NCBI RefSeq assembly: GCF_046546515.1
Contig: NZ_JBKHKJ010000003.1
Coordinates: 193,737 to 257,736, forward strand
Length of the DNA: 64,000 nt
Source of the DNA: Parasediminibacterium sp046546515
Lineage (GTDB): Bacteria > Bacteroidota > Bacteroidia > Chitinophagales > Chitinophagaceae
Direction of reading: 5' to 3'
Shown: positions 26,283 to 34,170 of the stretch, piece after piece
How the letters are laid out: every line of letters starts with the position of its first letter
Numbering within the stretch: position 1 is the first letter of the stretch
Notes under the pieces: model-generated
Seen by the model: the letters and a program-made list of their open reading frames with translations, nothing else
What the model was told of the DNA's origin: nothing
The model's database searches: none
Made by a program: the position numbers and the translations under genes

Positions 26283-27902
26283 CTATTTCACCAATGGCTC
26301 GTATTTAAACCAATCAAAATCTGCATTGGCGGTAGATTTTTGCCCATTGCCAGCGGCATACAGCCCTATGATTACGCCATTGTAGCCCCCTGAAACTTCT
26401 GTACCTAAGAACCTTGTGTTTATTTTGCCAATCTCAACTGCTGCTCCTTTGTCCTGCTTATAATAGAAGGTATATATTTTTTTATCCCCTTGTACCATCA
26501 ATTCCACCTCGCCATCGGCAATAGGTATTTGGCGCATCGTTTGGTTCAATGAATCCAATGTGTAGCGGAGATTAATTTGCCTTTTGCCCCCTTTGGTGCT
26601 GATAAAGCAATCGTAATGGAAGCGGTTATCCATCATCATCGTCAGGCCTGCTTCTTCATTTGCTTTTTTTGGGTTGAAATCTATTTTGGTAGAAGCCGTA
26701 AAATCGAAGTGTTGTTGCCGCCTTGCTATCAAGGTTGGCGATTCCCAATCGTAGAGACTGTATTCAGCGCCTTTTAGGCGTATATATCCTGGGCGTTCCG
26801 ATAATGAATAATTTGCAGAATCTGGGTTGCGGAGGTGTAGCCACTCATAGCTTAATGGCCTGTCGAAACCAGTGAACACGGTGGTATTAAAAGGCTGTGG
26901 TATTGCTGCTTGGTAGTTGGGCGGCGTTTTCTTGATGGTTATATCGCTTTGACCATTCCCATTCACGGTAGGCCAGTCGCCGTCAGGCCATTCAACAGGG
27001 GTTAGGCAAGTTTCCCGGCCAATAAAGTGTATGCCATCTACCGCAGGGCGGAAACCAAGGTGCACCATCCACCAACTGCCATCGGTAGCCTGTATCATGT
27101 CTGCATGGCCGGTGCCTTGTAATTGGCTGTAAGACATGCGGTTGGTTAATATGGGGTTGTGCGGGCAACTTTCGTAAGGCCCCCAGATATTGCTGCTCCT
27201 CCCAATAGCTACGGAGTGGCCATAAGCCGTGCCACCTTCGGCCGTTTGCAAATAGTAGTACCCATCTTTTTTGTACATGTGCGGGCTTTCCACATAGGTG
27301 CCGCCACTACCCTTCCAAATTTCTTTTATGTCGCTAAGCCTTTTGCCTGTTCTACTATCAATTTCCGATTGGTAAATAGCCCTTGGGTCGCTGGATTTTG
27401 TACCACGGTTAGATATAAAATAGGTCTTGCCATCTTCGTCCCAAAACAAAGAAGGGTCAATGCCGCTTTGGTCCACATGGATGGGTTCGCTCCAAGGCCC
27501 TGCTGGGTTGGTTGCTGTAACATAAAAATTGCCATAACCCATATTGCCCGTAACCAAGGTAACCACCATGTAAAATACTCCCTCGTGATAGCGGATGGTG
27601 GGTGCATAAATGCCATTGGAAGGCTTGCAATTTTTCAAAGGCAATTGGGATGCCCTGTCCAGCACATTGCCAATCTGCTGCCAATGCACCATATCGGTAC
27701 TGTGCCAAACTGGCACACCAGGAAAATACTCGAAACTGCTGTTTACAAGGTAATAATCGTTGCCCACGCGGCAAATACTAGGGTCTGGGTAAAAACCGGG
27801 GATGACAGGATTTTTGTAGCCTTGTGCTATGCTAGCACTCAAGCTGAATAAGAATATTAAGCAAGCAAGCAACATTTTTTCAAGATAAGCCACAGCAACC
27901 AT
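26283..27902 (-). CDS. GH43 beta-xylosidase/arabinofuranosidase-type enzyme with C-terminal lectin-like domain
   Basis: A 539-residue secreted glycosidase. The propeller carries all three GH43 residues: Asp40 (PGFYPDPSICR), Asp149 (SGIDPSLFWDEDG) and Glu205 (TYVESPHMYKK). WHSTDMVHW and GTGHADMIQATDGSWWMVHL are further subfamily signatures of the xylosidase/arabinofuranosidase branch. Residues about 345-535 form the concanavalin-A-like C-terminal domain typical of that branch (ESPTLIARRQQHFDFTASTK). Two in-frame ATGs are possible, 27902 and 27875. The second leaves a shorter, more typical signal peptide (MLLACLIFLFSLSASIAQ). A small hairpin (CGTTCTT/AAGAACG, 27909-27925) lies just upstream. 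It likely trims xylose or arabinose from the target glycan. Confidence 0.9.
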   Translation of the reverse strand: MVAVAYLEKMLLACLIFLFSLSASIAQGYKNPVIPGFYPDPSICRVGNDYYLVNSSFEYFPGVPVWHSTDMVHWQQIGNVLDRASQLPLKNCKPSNGIYAPTIRYHEGVFYMVVTLVTGNMGYGNFYVTATNPAGPWSEPIHVDQSGIDPSLFWDEDGKTYFISNRGTKSSDPRAIYQSEIDSRTGKRLSDIKEIWKGSGGTYVESPHMYKKDGYYYLQTAEGGTAYGHSVAIGRSSNIWGPYESCPHNPILTNRMSYSQLQGTGHADMIQATDGSWWMVHLGFRPAVDGIHFIGRETCLTPVEWPDGDWPTVNGNGQSDITIKKTPPNYQAAIPQPFNTTVFTGFDRPLSYEWLHLRNPDSANYSLSERPGYIRLKGAEYSLYDWESPTLIARRQQHFDFTASTKIDFNPKKANEEAGLTMMMDNRFHYDCFISTKGGKRQINLRYTLDSLNQTMRQIPIADGEVELMVQGDKKIYTFYYKQDKGAAVEIGKINTRFLGTEVSGGYNGVIIGLYAAGNGQKSTANADFDWFKYEPLVK

Positions 27903-28046
27903 TTATATCGTTCTTAAAAAGAACGCAATGGTAACATTTAATTTGCGAAAGGGATTGCTTGCATGTGTACAACACTATACCGCATGGGGCAGAATGGATT
28001 GAAACCAGAGGGCAAATCCTAATGCAGGCAGTTTGCCTGAGCCGGA

Positions 28047-29045
28047 TTAATGTGAATATTTGATACTACCTGGCCATTCCCATTTCAAAAGATCATTACT
28101 CCAGGCAATTCCAATCGATGAATTTCTGTCAAACCCTCCCTCCAGTTCACTTTTAGGACCAGAACCATGAAAAAACATTAAATACTTTCCAAAATGATTA
28201 TCCTTTTTCAAATTAAGGACGGCACCAGCAGTAATTCTACCCTTTGCCCAATCCCATTCATTTTGCCCTAATGTAATGAGACTTCCCCAATTAACCCAAT
28301 TTTTTAAATCTGAAGAGCGTTTAATAGCTATACCATTTGCAGGAGAATGCACTAAAGTGTATTGACCCTGTTCAACTAATACACATACATTTTCACCTGA
28401 TTGTACAGATCCAACAAATGTCCAATTTTCAAAATTATAACTGTAAGACATGCTTACGCCATTTTGTTTAAAAAAGCACCACCATTTCCCTTTTACATCT
28501 TTATCCTCGACCAAATATGGATCAATCATCCTTCCCATATCAGCAGCTTTTATGCCTGGTCCTTTAACTTTTAATATTTCTGGCTTAGTCCACTCTATTA
28601 GGTTTTTGCTTCGCATTATGAATACCCTTGCATCATTCGTTCCAAATCGTGGTTTGTCTTCGGATGTGTAATTGGGTCGTGGGTATGTTTGCAAACATAA
28701 AATCCATTCATTTCTATATCTAATAATATTTCCAGGACTACAAAAATCCAATGACTGATCCCGAGGTGTAATAATCTTAATGGGACTCCAATTTTTCAGG
28801 TCATAAGATGTGCTAAAGGCAGTATATGAATATATCAACCCTTTTTCCGTTTTTACTAACGTGAAAAACAAGTAAAAAACATTTTCGTGAAATAAGATGG
28901 CAGGGTCACGGAATGCTGTAGTATTATCACCTTTAAAAATAATGGGGGATTCTAAAGCTCCTAATAATTTAGATTGTGCTTTTATAGAACAGGCAAACCT
29001 GATTAAAAGTAGGAATGTAAAAATTCTTATATTGATTTTGCCCAT
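28047..29045 (-). CDS. GH43/GH32-like five-bladed propeller glycosidase-like protein
   Basis: A 332-residue secreted protein with signal peptide (cleavage near SIKAQ) and repeated propeller-blade motifs. AFRDPAILF (Asp47) and RMIDPYLVEDKD supply two of the acidic residues expected in clan GH-F/GH-J-type propellers. The third is uncertain, with ENVCVLVEQGQY a candidate. FSTSYDLKNWSPIKII and FIMRSKNLIEWTKPEIL are blade repeats of the kind seen in these glycosidases. It lies 44 bp downstream of the GH3 gene. Base composition is visibly more AT-rich than both neighbours, which could mark a recent gene gain within the locus. Activity cannot be stated beyond a probable glycosidase. Confidence 0.66.
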   Translation of the reverse strand: MGKINIRIFTFLLLIRFACSIKAQSKLLGALESPIIFKGDNTTAFRDPAILFHENVFYLFFTLVKTEKGLIYSYTAFSTSYDLKNWSPIKIITPRDQSLDFCSPGNIIRYRNEWILCLQTYPRPNYTSEDKPRFGTNDARVFIMRSKNLIEWTKPEILKVKGPGIKAADMGRMIDPYLVEDKDVKGKWWCFFKQNGVSMSYSYNFENWTFVGSVQSGENVCVLVEQGQYTLVHSPANGIAIKRSSDLKNWVNWGSLITLGQNEWDWAKGRITAGAVLNLKKDNHFGKYLMFFHGSGPKSELEGGFDRNSSIGIAWSNDLLKWEWPGSIKYSH

Positions 29046-29089
29046 TTTTATCTTTTAAATCCTAGTGTGCCATATTTTTATTTGCTCTT

Positions 29090-31240
29090 CTATAAACTAA
29101 CCCCCCCACTCACTACAATCGACTTTGAAGAACCGCCTACTTCTATTGTGTAGTCGCCTTTTTCAGTTGCCCATGCGTTCTTGTCTTCGTCGTAATACTG
29201 GAAAGCATCTTTTCTTAGTTGTATGGTAACCGTTTTTGTTTCCCCAGGTTGCAGGAATACTTTTTGGAAACCTTTCAGTTCTTTTTCCGCACGGGCAATG
29301 GCTGTTTTATTTTTATGTACATACAACTGCGTTACTTCCCCGCCATATACTTTGCCGGTGTTGGTAATGGTAAAAGTGGCCGTAACAAGCCCGGCTGCAT
29401 CTTTGGCTACTTTCAGGTTTTTGTAGGCAAAGTCGGTATAAGAAAGCCCATGGCCAAAAGCAAATTGCGGCTCTACTTTGTAAGTGTCATAATAACGGTA
29501 GCCTACAAAAATACCTTCCCTGTAAACTGCTACACCATTTTTGCCGGGGAAATCGCCCATTTTGTGTGCAGGCACATCTTCCAGCACTTTAGGGAAGGTA
29601 ACAGGCAATTTGCCCGAAGGGTTTATTTTACCAAAAATTACTTCTGCCAAGGCTGTCCCACCTTCCATGCCACCGTACCAAGCTTCTATTATGCCTTTTG
29701 TATTGCCCACCCATTGTGTCATATCTATTGGCCCGCCACCTATCAATACGACTATTGTATTGGGGTTGGCTTTTACTACCGCTTTAATCAATTCATCCTG
29801 GCCAAAAGGCATTTTCATGTCTGGCTTGTCCACGCCTTCTGCATCAAAAGCATTATCATCCCAAACAGCATAGTTGTAGCCATGCGCCCAACCGCCTACT
29901 ACTATTGCCACATCCGATTTTTTGGCAGCTTCCACAGCATCATTTATCATGGCTGTTGTTGGTGTGGCATTGCGGGCAATGGTATAGCCTTCGGCATAAT
30001 TAAACACAATGTCTTTGGCTATGCTTTTCAATCCTGCCAATGGCGTGATTTCGTATAAGGCTTTTACCTGCGAACTACCACCGCCCATGGAGTTTTTACG
30101 GGTTGCATTGGCACCAATGATGGCAATAGATTTAGTTGTAGCCAAACTTAATGGCAAAATATGAGCTTCATTTTTCAACAATACTATTGACTCTTCGGCC
30201 ACTTTTTTAGCCGTGGCAATATGTGCTGCCGAGCCATATTCGCCTGGGGAGGTTTTGCTGAACACTTCTGTTTTAAACATTACCCTCAATATCCGCCTTA
30301 CCTTTTCGTCCACAATAGATTCTGGCATTTTGCCGCTTTTTACCAATGCCACTACCGTGTCGCCCAAATAGAAATTGGGGAAACTCATTCGTGGTGTGCC
30401 AATATCGCTGCCCATTTCCAGGTCGGTGCCGTTGTATAAAGCTTCCATCGTATTATGGACAGCTCCCCAGTCGCTCATTAAAACACCTTTGAAGCCCCAC
30501 TCCCCTTTCATTATCTTATTTACTAGGTATTCGTTATGCGTGCAAAACTGCCCACGGAACTTATTGTACGCACCCATGATGGTGTTTACATCCCCTTCCA
30601 TCACAGCGGCTTTAAAACCTGGCAGGTAAATTTCCCGCAATGCCCTTTCGCTCATTTGTACATCCACTGTACCCCTGTCCACTTCCTCGTTATTGGCCAT
30701 AAAGTGTTTCACGCAGGCAGAAGTGCCTTGGCTTTGCACGCCTTTTATATAGCCCACCACCATTTTAGATACCAAATAAGGGTCTTCGCTTTGGTACTCG
30801 AAATTCCTGCCGTTAAGGGGCGAGCGCATGATGTTTATGCCAGGCCCCAGAATTACATTTTTGCCACGGTACTTGGCTTCGCTGCCAAGTACTTTGCCAA
30901 ATTCAAAACCTAGGGAAGGATTCCATGTAGAAGCCAATGCCACGCCTACAGGAAGGTAAGTGCCAGAATCGTTTACATCTTTCAGTTCGCCCCATCCCCT
31001 GCCATGCTCCAGCCTTACGCCATGCGGCCCATCGGAAGTTACCAGTTCGGGTATGCCCAACCGTGGCACGCCCGCCGATGTAAAGGAAGAATTGGCATGT
31101 ATCATCCTTACTTTTTCTTCTATTATCATTTTTTTAATCAGGGCATTTATCTTTTCTTCATTTTGGGAAGATGTTTGTGCTTTTGCTACGGAGATAAACC
31201 CTACGATGGATACAATGCCCACCAACAATTGTTTTTTCAT
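29090..31240 (-). CDS. GH3 beta-glycosidase
   Basis: A 716-residue periplasmic glycosidase (signal peptide about 1-21, cleavage near VAKAQ). The (beta/alpha)8 domain contains DGPHGVRL, KHFMANNEE and GVLMSDWGAVHN, whose Asp (about residue 256) is the GH3 nucleophile. A second alpha/beta sandwich (about 345-560) holds ESIVLLKNEAHILPL and the candidate acid/base region. The C-terminal ~100 residues form the fibronectin III-like domain (GGEVTQLYVHKN). All domains are complete. It is the first gene of the minus-strand glycan locus, preceded by a 464-bp non-coding gap without a clear promoter motif. GH3 proteins cover beta-glucosidase, xylosidase and related activities. Sequence alone does not choose. 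Confidence 0.93.
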   Translation of the reverse strand: MKKQLLVGIVSIVGFISVAKAQTSSQNEEKINALIKKMIIEEKVRMIHANSSFTSAGVPRLGIPELVTSDGPHGVRLEHGRGWGELKDVNDSGTYLPVGVALASTWNPSLGFEFGKVLGSEAKYRGKNVILGPGINIMRSPLNGRNFEYQSEDPYLVSKMVVGYIKGVQSQGTSACVKHFMANNEEVDRGTVDVQMSERALREIYLPGFKAAVMEGDVNTIMGAYNKFRGQFCTHNEYLVNKIMKGEWGFKGVLMSDWGAVHNTMEALYNGTDLEMGSDIGTPRMSFPNFYLGDTVVALVKSGKMPESIVDEKVRRILRVMFKTEVFSKTSPGEYGSAAHIATAKKVAEESIVLLKNEAHILPLSLATTKSIAIIGANATRKNSMGGGSSQVKALYEITPLAGLKSIAKDIVFNYAEGYTIARNATPTTAMINDAVEAAKKSDVAIVVGGWAHGYNYAVWDDNAFDAEGVDKPDMKMPFGQDELIKAVVKANPNTIVVLIGGGPIDMTQWVGNTKGIIEAWYGGMEGGTALAEVIFGKINPSGKLPVTFPKVLEDVPAHKMGDFPGKNGVAVYREGIFVGYRYYDTYKVEPQFAFGHGLSYTDFAYKNLKVAKDAAGLVTATFTITNTGKVYGGEVTQLYVHKNKTAIARAEKELKGFQKVFLQPGETKTVTIQLRKDAFQYYDEDKNAWATEKGDYTIEVGGSSKSIVVSGGVSL

Positions 31241-31539
31241 ACTTTTTTATCCTTTCTTGTTTACTTGTTTTCGACTATTTATGCAATCATTATTAGAAAA
31301 GTAAAAATACAGCGTGAACACTTTCGTGTAGTTATCTATTTGATTATAATAGGGTGGTATTTTGTTAATTGAAGGGGATTTAAACTGCCAAGCATAAAGT
31401 TTTCTCAAAGAAACATAAAGCAGGTTGTTATATCTTTTATAGCCCACCTTTCTCCTCATTATCCAGCACCTGTCCCGCTTTCAGCGGCTAGATGAAGATT
31501 GGGCAAAAGCGTAGTAACGTCTAACCGTTGTCCAAAACC

Positions 31540-31574
31540 CTACTTCCCGAAAGTTTAAAATTTTCGGGAAGTAG
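31540..31574 (-). terminator. 35-bp hairpin, TTCCCGAAAG family, possible terminator
   Basis: CTACTTCCCGAAA pairs with TTTCGGGAAGTAG around an A/T-rich centre. It lies 130 bp beyond the stop codon of the radical SAM gene. Its core TTCCCGAAAG-TTAAA-TTTCGGGAA matches the centre of the palindromic element at 17218-17339, with paired changes that keep the stem. Confidence 0.5.
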
Positions 31575-31619
31575 CCGTTTAAGCCCAGCTGGAATTGGGA
31601 AATCCCTCTTATATATTTA

Positions 31620-31648
31620 GGCGAGATGCGCTGGCCTAACATCTCGCC
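31620..31648. other. GGCGA-type hairpin repeat
   Basis: Perfect 9-bp stem GGCGAGATG / CATCTCGCC with an 11-nt loop. Preceded by TTTA and followed by CAG, as is the related hairpin at 53046-53073. Confidence 0.55.
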
Positions 31649-31704
31649 CAGCAAAGATGGGGTTACCAAAACTTAAAACTAAATAACAATATTCCATTCT
31701 ATTT

Positions 31705-33915
31705 CTACAATCGCAGCAACCCAATCTTATTCATCGCACTAATGGGCTTATTGTCCCAGAATAATTCAAAGTCTTCCAGCCCGGCGGCTTCATAACTTTC
31801 TTTTACTTCTTGCAAAGTGGTGGTTTTTAAATGGCTTACGGATAATTTTTCCAATATTGTTGCTAGCCATTCCCCTTCTGGCAGGCTGGTTTTGATGTTG
31901 AAGGTTTCCTTTTTTGTTTGGAAAGTAAGGGATGCCATCTGCCACTGGTTGCCTTTTTTTGATTTGGTAAATTCTTCTACCAATGGGGCTTTGCCCAGCC
32001 AAACTATTTTGGCATTGGGTTTAAAGGTGGTGGGTTCTGCTTCTAGCAGGGCATTGACAATATAATCAGGGGCAATTTTTGTTTTGGGCACTTTAAAATC
32101 GAACCAGTTTTGCAAAGGGTCGTCCAAGCAAAGGTTGTGCATGAAATTCAGCAGCGACTTTTTTAGCCCAAAGCCAAAAGTTTCGTGGTCTGTGCCTGTG
32201 CTATCGGTAAATGCTATATCGTTGTTGGCAAAGCTGCCTAGTGTTTCTGTGTCCTTTTTTACACCGTATATATCGGGGTTCAGGCCAACGGGACTGTGGG
32301 CAGTCATGGCAAATTGGTGCCAGAAGGCAGACTGCAATACGCCCGCTTTAAACATTTGCCGCACCATTTCCAGCGAGTCGATAGTTTCCTGCGTGGTTTG
32401 GGTGGGGAACCCGTACATGAGGTAGGCATGTACCATGATGCCTGCCTCGGTAAAGTTGCGGTTTACCCTTGCCACTTGCGCCACGGTGATGCCTTTTTGT
32501 ATTAATTCGAGTAAACGGTCGGAAGCCACTTCCAGTCCGCCAGAAACTGCTATGCAACCAGCCGCTTTGAGTAGCAGGCATAAATCGAGCGTAAAGCTTT
32601 TTTCAAACCGCACGTTTGTCCACCAGCTTACCACCAGTTTACGCCTAAGTATTTCCAAAGCCAATGCCCGCATGAGGGCGGGTGGGGCCGCTTCATCTAC
32701 AAAGTGGAAACCGTTCTGGCCTGTTTGGGCTATGATGGTTTCCATGCGGTCGCACAGTATTTGGGCAGTAATGGGTTCGTAGCGTTGGATATAATCCAGC
32801 GAAATATCGCAGAAAGTACATTTGCCCCAGTAGCATCCATGTGCCATGGTGAGTTTGTTCCACCGGCCATCGCTCCAAAGGCTGTGCATGGGGTTTACTA
32901 TTTCTATGGCAGAAATGTATTTATCCAGCAAAAAATCGCTATAATCTGGCGTTCCTACCTGACCTTGTTTATAATCAGTACAAAGCTGGTTGTTGAAATA
33001 AGTAACTTTTCCATCCACTAGCGTAAAACAGCGTTTAAGGGTTTCAACTGGGGCTTTGCCTTCTATATGGTAAATAAGGTTTTCTATTGGGGCTTCGCCA
33101 TCGTCAAGTGTAATAAAGTCGTAAAACTCAAATACACGGGCATCGGATAGTGAGCGAAGTTCTGTATTGGCAAAGCCGCCGCCCATGGCCACTTTTACGT
33201 TTGGGTAATGGGTTTTTATCCATTGCCCGCAACGAAGGGAAGTATAAAGATTGCCGGGGAAAGGAACAGAAATAGCGACCAGCTTGGGTTGAACCTGCTG
33301 CATCCTTTCTGCCAGTATGGCCAATAACAATTCATCAATATAAGTATAAGGCTGCTGCAAGGCTTGGTACAAGCCATCGAAACTATTGGCAGACCGCCCG
33401 AGGCGTTCTGCATAGCGGCTAAAGCCAAAATGAGGGTCGATACTGGCAGAAATAAAATCGGACAAATCTTCCAAATACATGGTGGCTAGGTGCTTGGCTT
33501 TGTCTTGTATGCCCATGCTGCCAAAAGCCCAGTTAAGGTCGTCCAATTGGGCAAATCGGGATGCTTCGGGCAGTAAATCACGTTTGCAAATAAGGTTGGC
33601 CAGCGTTGGGTTTTTGCCTTGCAAGAAATGGACTACTTCGTCTATGGTGTTGATATAATCTTCACGCAGGGCGAATATCCTAGCGGTATTTTCTGTAAAA
33701 GGTGCTGCCCCTTCCCTATTTGCTGCTGTGTTGAACATTTGTTGCAGCCCTTGTTTGCTAAACAAGGCAAGGGTTACCTCTATGCCCAAATCTGCCTGAA
33801 AGGCAGTTATGTTTTTGGTATTGAGAAATCCTTTTAAATAGGCCGTGGCGGGGTATGGCGTATTTAACTGCGTGAAAGGCGGCGTGATAAGGAAAACAGT
33901 AGCACTCAAATTCAA
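31705..33915 (-). CDS. B12-binding radical SAM protein
   Basis: A 736-residue cytosolic protein. The N-terminal third includes a cobalamin-binding-like Rossmann segment (about 190-280, VAMGGGFANTELR). A radical SAM core follows, with cluster motif HGCYWGKCTFCD at about 360-369. Counting the Cys spacing gives CX4CX2C instead of the commonest CX3CX2C. SWWTNVRFEKSF, VSGGLEVASDRLLELIQKGI and YLMYGFPTQTTQETIDSLEM are standard core-domain motifs. The C-terminal region (about 560-736) is specific to this family. The reading frame begins with TTG at 33915 or 33909; no ATG is available nearby, and a TAnnTTTG promoter motif (33933-33940) ends 18 bp upstream. Neighbours give no pathway clue. The reaction is unknown. 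Confidence 0.82.
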   Translation of the reverse strand: MNLSATVFLITPPFTQLNTPYPATAYLKGFLNTKNITAFQADLGIEVTLALFSKQGLQQMFNTAANREGAAPFTENTARIFALREDYINTIDEVVHFLQGKNPTLANLICKRDLLPEASRFAQLDDLNWAFGSMGIQDKAKHLATMYLEDLSDFISASIDPHFGFSRYAERLGRSANSFDGLYQALQQPYTYIDELLLAILAERMQQVQPKLVAISVPFPGNLYTSLRCGQWIKTHYPNVKVAMGGGFANTELRSLSDARVFEFYDFITLDDGEAPIENLIYHIEGKAPVETLKRCFTLVDGKVTYFNNQLCTDYKQGQVGTPDYSDFLLDKYISAIEIVNPMHSLWSDGRWNKLTMAHGCYWGKCTFCDISLDYIQRYEPITAQILCDRMETIIAQTGQNGFHFVDEAAPPALMRALALEILRRKLVVSWWTNVRFEKSFTLDLCLLLKAAGCIAVSGGLEVASDRLLELIQKGITVAQVARVNRNFTEAGIMVHAYLMYGFPTQTTQETIDSLEMVRQMFKAGVLQSAFWHQFAMTAHSPVGLNPDIYGVKKDTETLGSFANNDIAFTDSTGTDHETFGFGLKKSLLNFMHNLCLDDPLQNWFDFKVPKTKIAPDYIVNALLEAEPTTFKPNAKIVWLGKAPLVEEFTKSKKGNQWQMASLTFQTKKETFNIKTSLPEGEWLATILEKLSVSHLKTTTLQEVKESYEAAGLEDFELFWDNKPISAMNKIGLLRL

Positions 33916-33932
33916 CTGAAAGCGTTTAGGTG

Positions 33933-33940
33933 CAAAAGTA
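33933..33940 (-). promoter_or_regulatory. Bacteroidota-type -7 promoter motif
   Basis: On the minus strand this reads TACTTTTG, matching TAnnTTTG, followed by CACC. It is positioned for transcription of the radical SAM gene with a leader of only ~10-20 nt. No good TTTG at -33 was found. Confidence 0.5.
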
Positions 33941-34012
33941 AGTTATGAGTTATGAATTATAAGTTATGAATTACACTTACACTACAAATTCATCATTCAT
34001 AACTCATAATTT
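33941..34012. repeat. AGTTATGAATTATAAGTTATGAA simple repeat with inverted partner
   Basis: Direct copies of AGTTATGA(A/G)TTA (33941-33973) face inverted copies ATTCATAACTCATAAT (33995-34010) in the divergent intergenic region between the radical SAM gene and the giant protein gene. Related AAGTCATAAGT-type strings occur at 42046-42096, 43836-43866 and within bioA. Confidence 0.7.
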
Positions 34013-34170
34013 ATCCTCTGTTCCCAATCGTTCATTAGCTTACCCCATAGTCTTATTGGCAATCAAAACCATTTTTTGCATCATTCAGCAAAGTATTCTT
34101 TAAAAAAGGCAAATAATATTGTGTTGCTATATTCTTATTTAAAACGATTGTTAAACAAAGATTGCCATTT

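Larger units (their letters stand above)
31241..31704. other. 464-bp non-coding gap with two repeat-family hairpins
   Basis: No gene is supported. The gap separates the first gene of the glycan locus (start 31240) from the 3' end of the radical SAM gene (31705), both minus strand. It contains two stem-loops (31540-31574 and 31620-31648) that each have a sequence-related partner elsewhere in the window. The rest is AT-rich and presumably carries the promoter of the GH3 gene, which I could not identify. Confidence 0.6.

Noticed and set aside
27159..27851. 230-codon frame antisense to the GH43 gene
   Set aside because: Antisense shadow of a clear enzyme gene with intact catalytic residues.
29219..30058. 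279-codon frame antisense to the GH3 gene
   Set aside because: Shadow of the GH3 coding sequence; unusual Tyr/Phe/Cys/His-rich composition and no start context.
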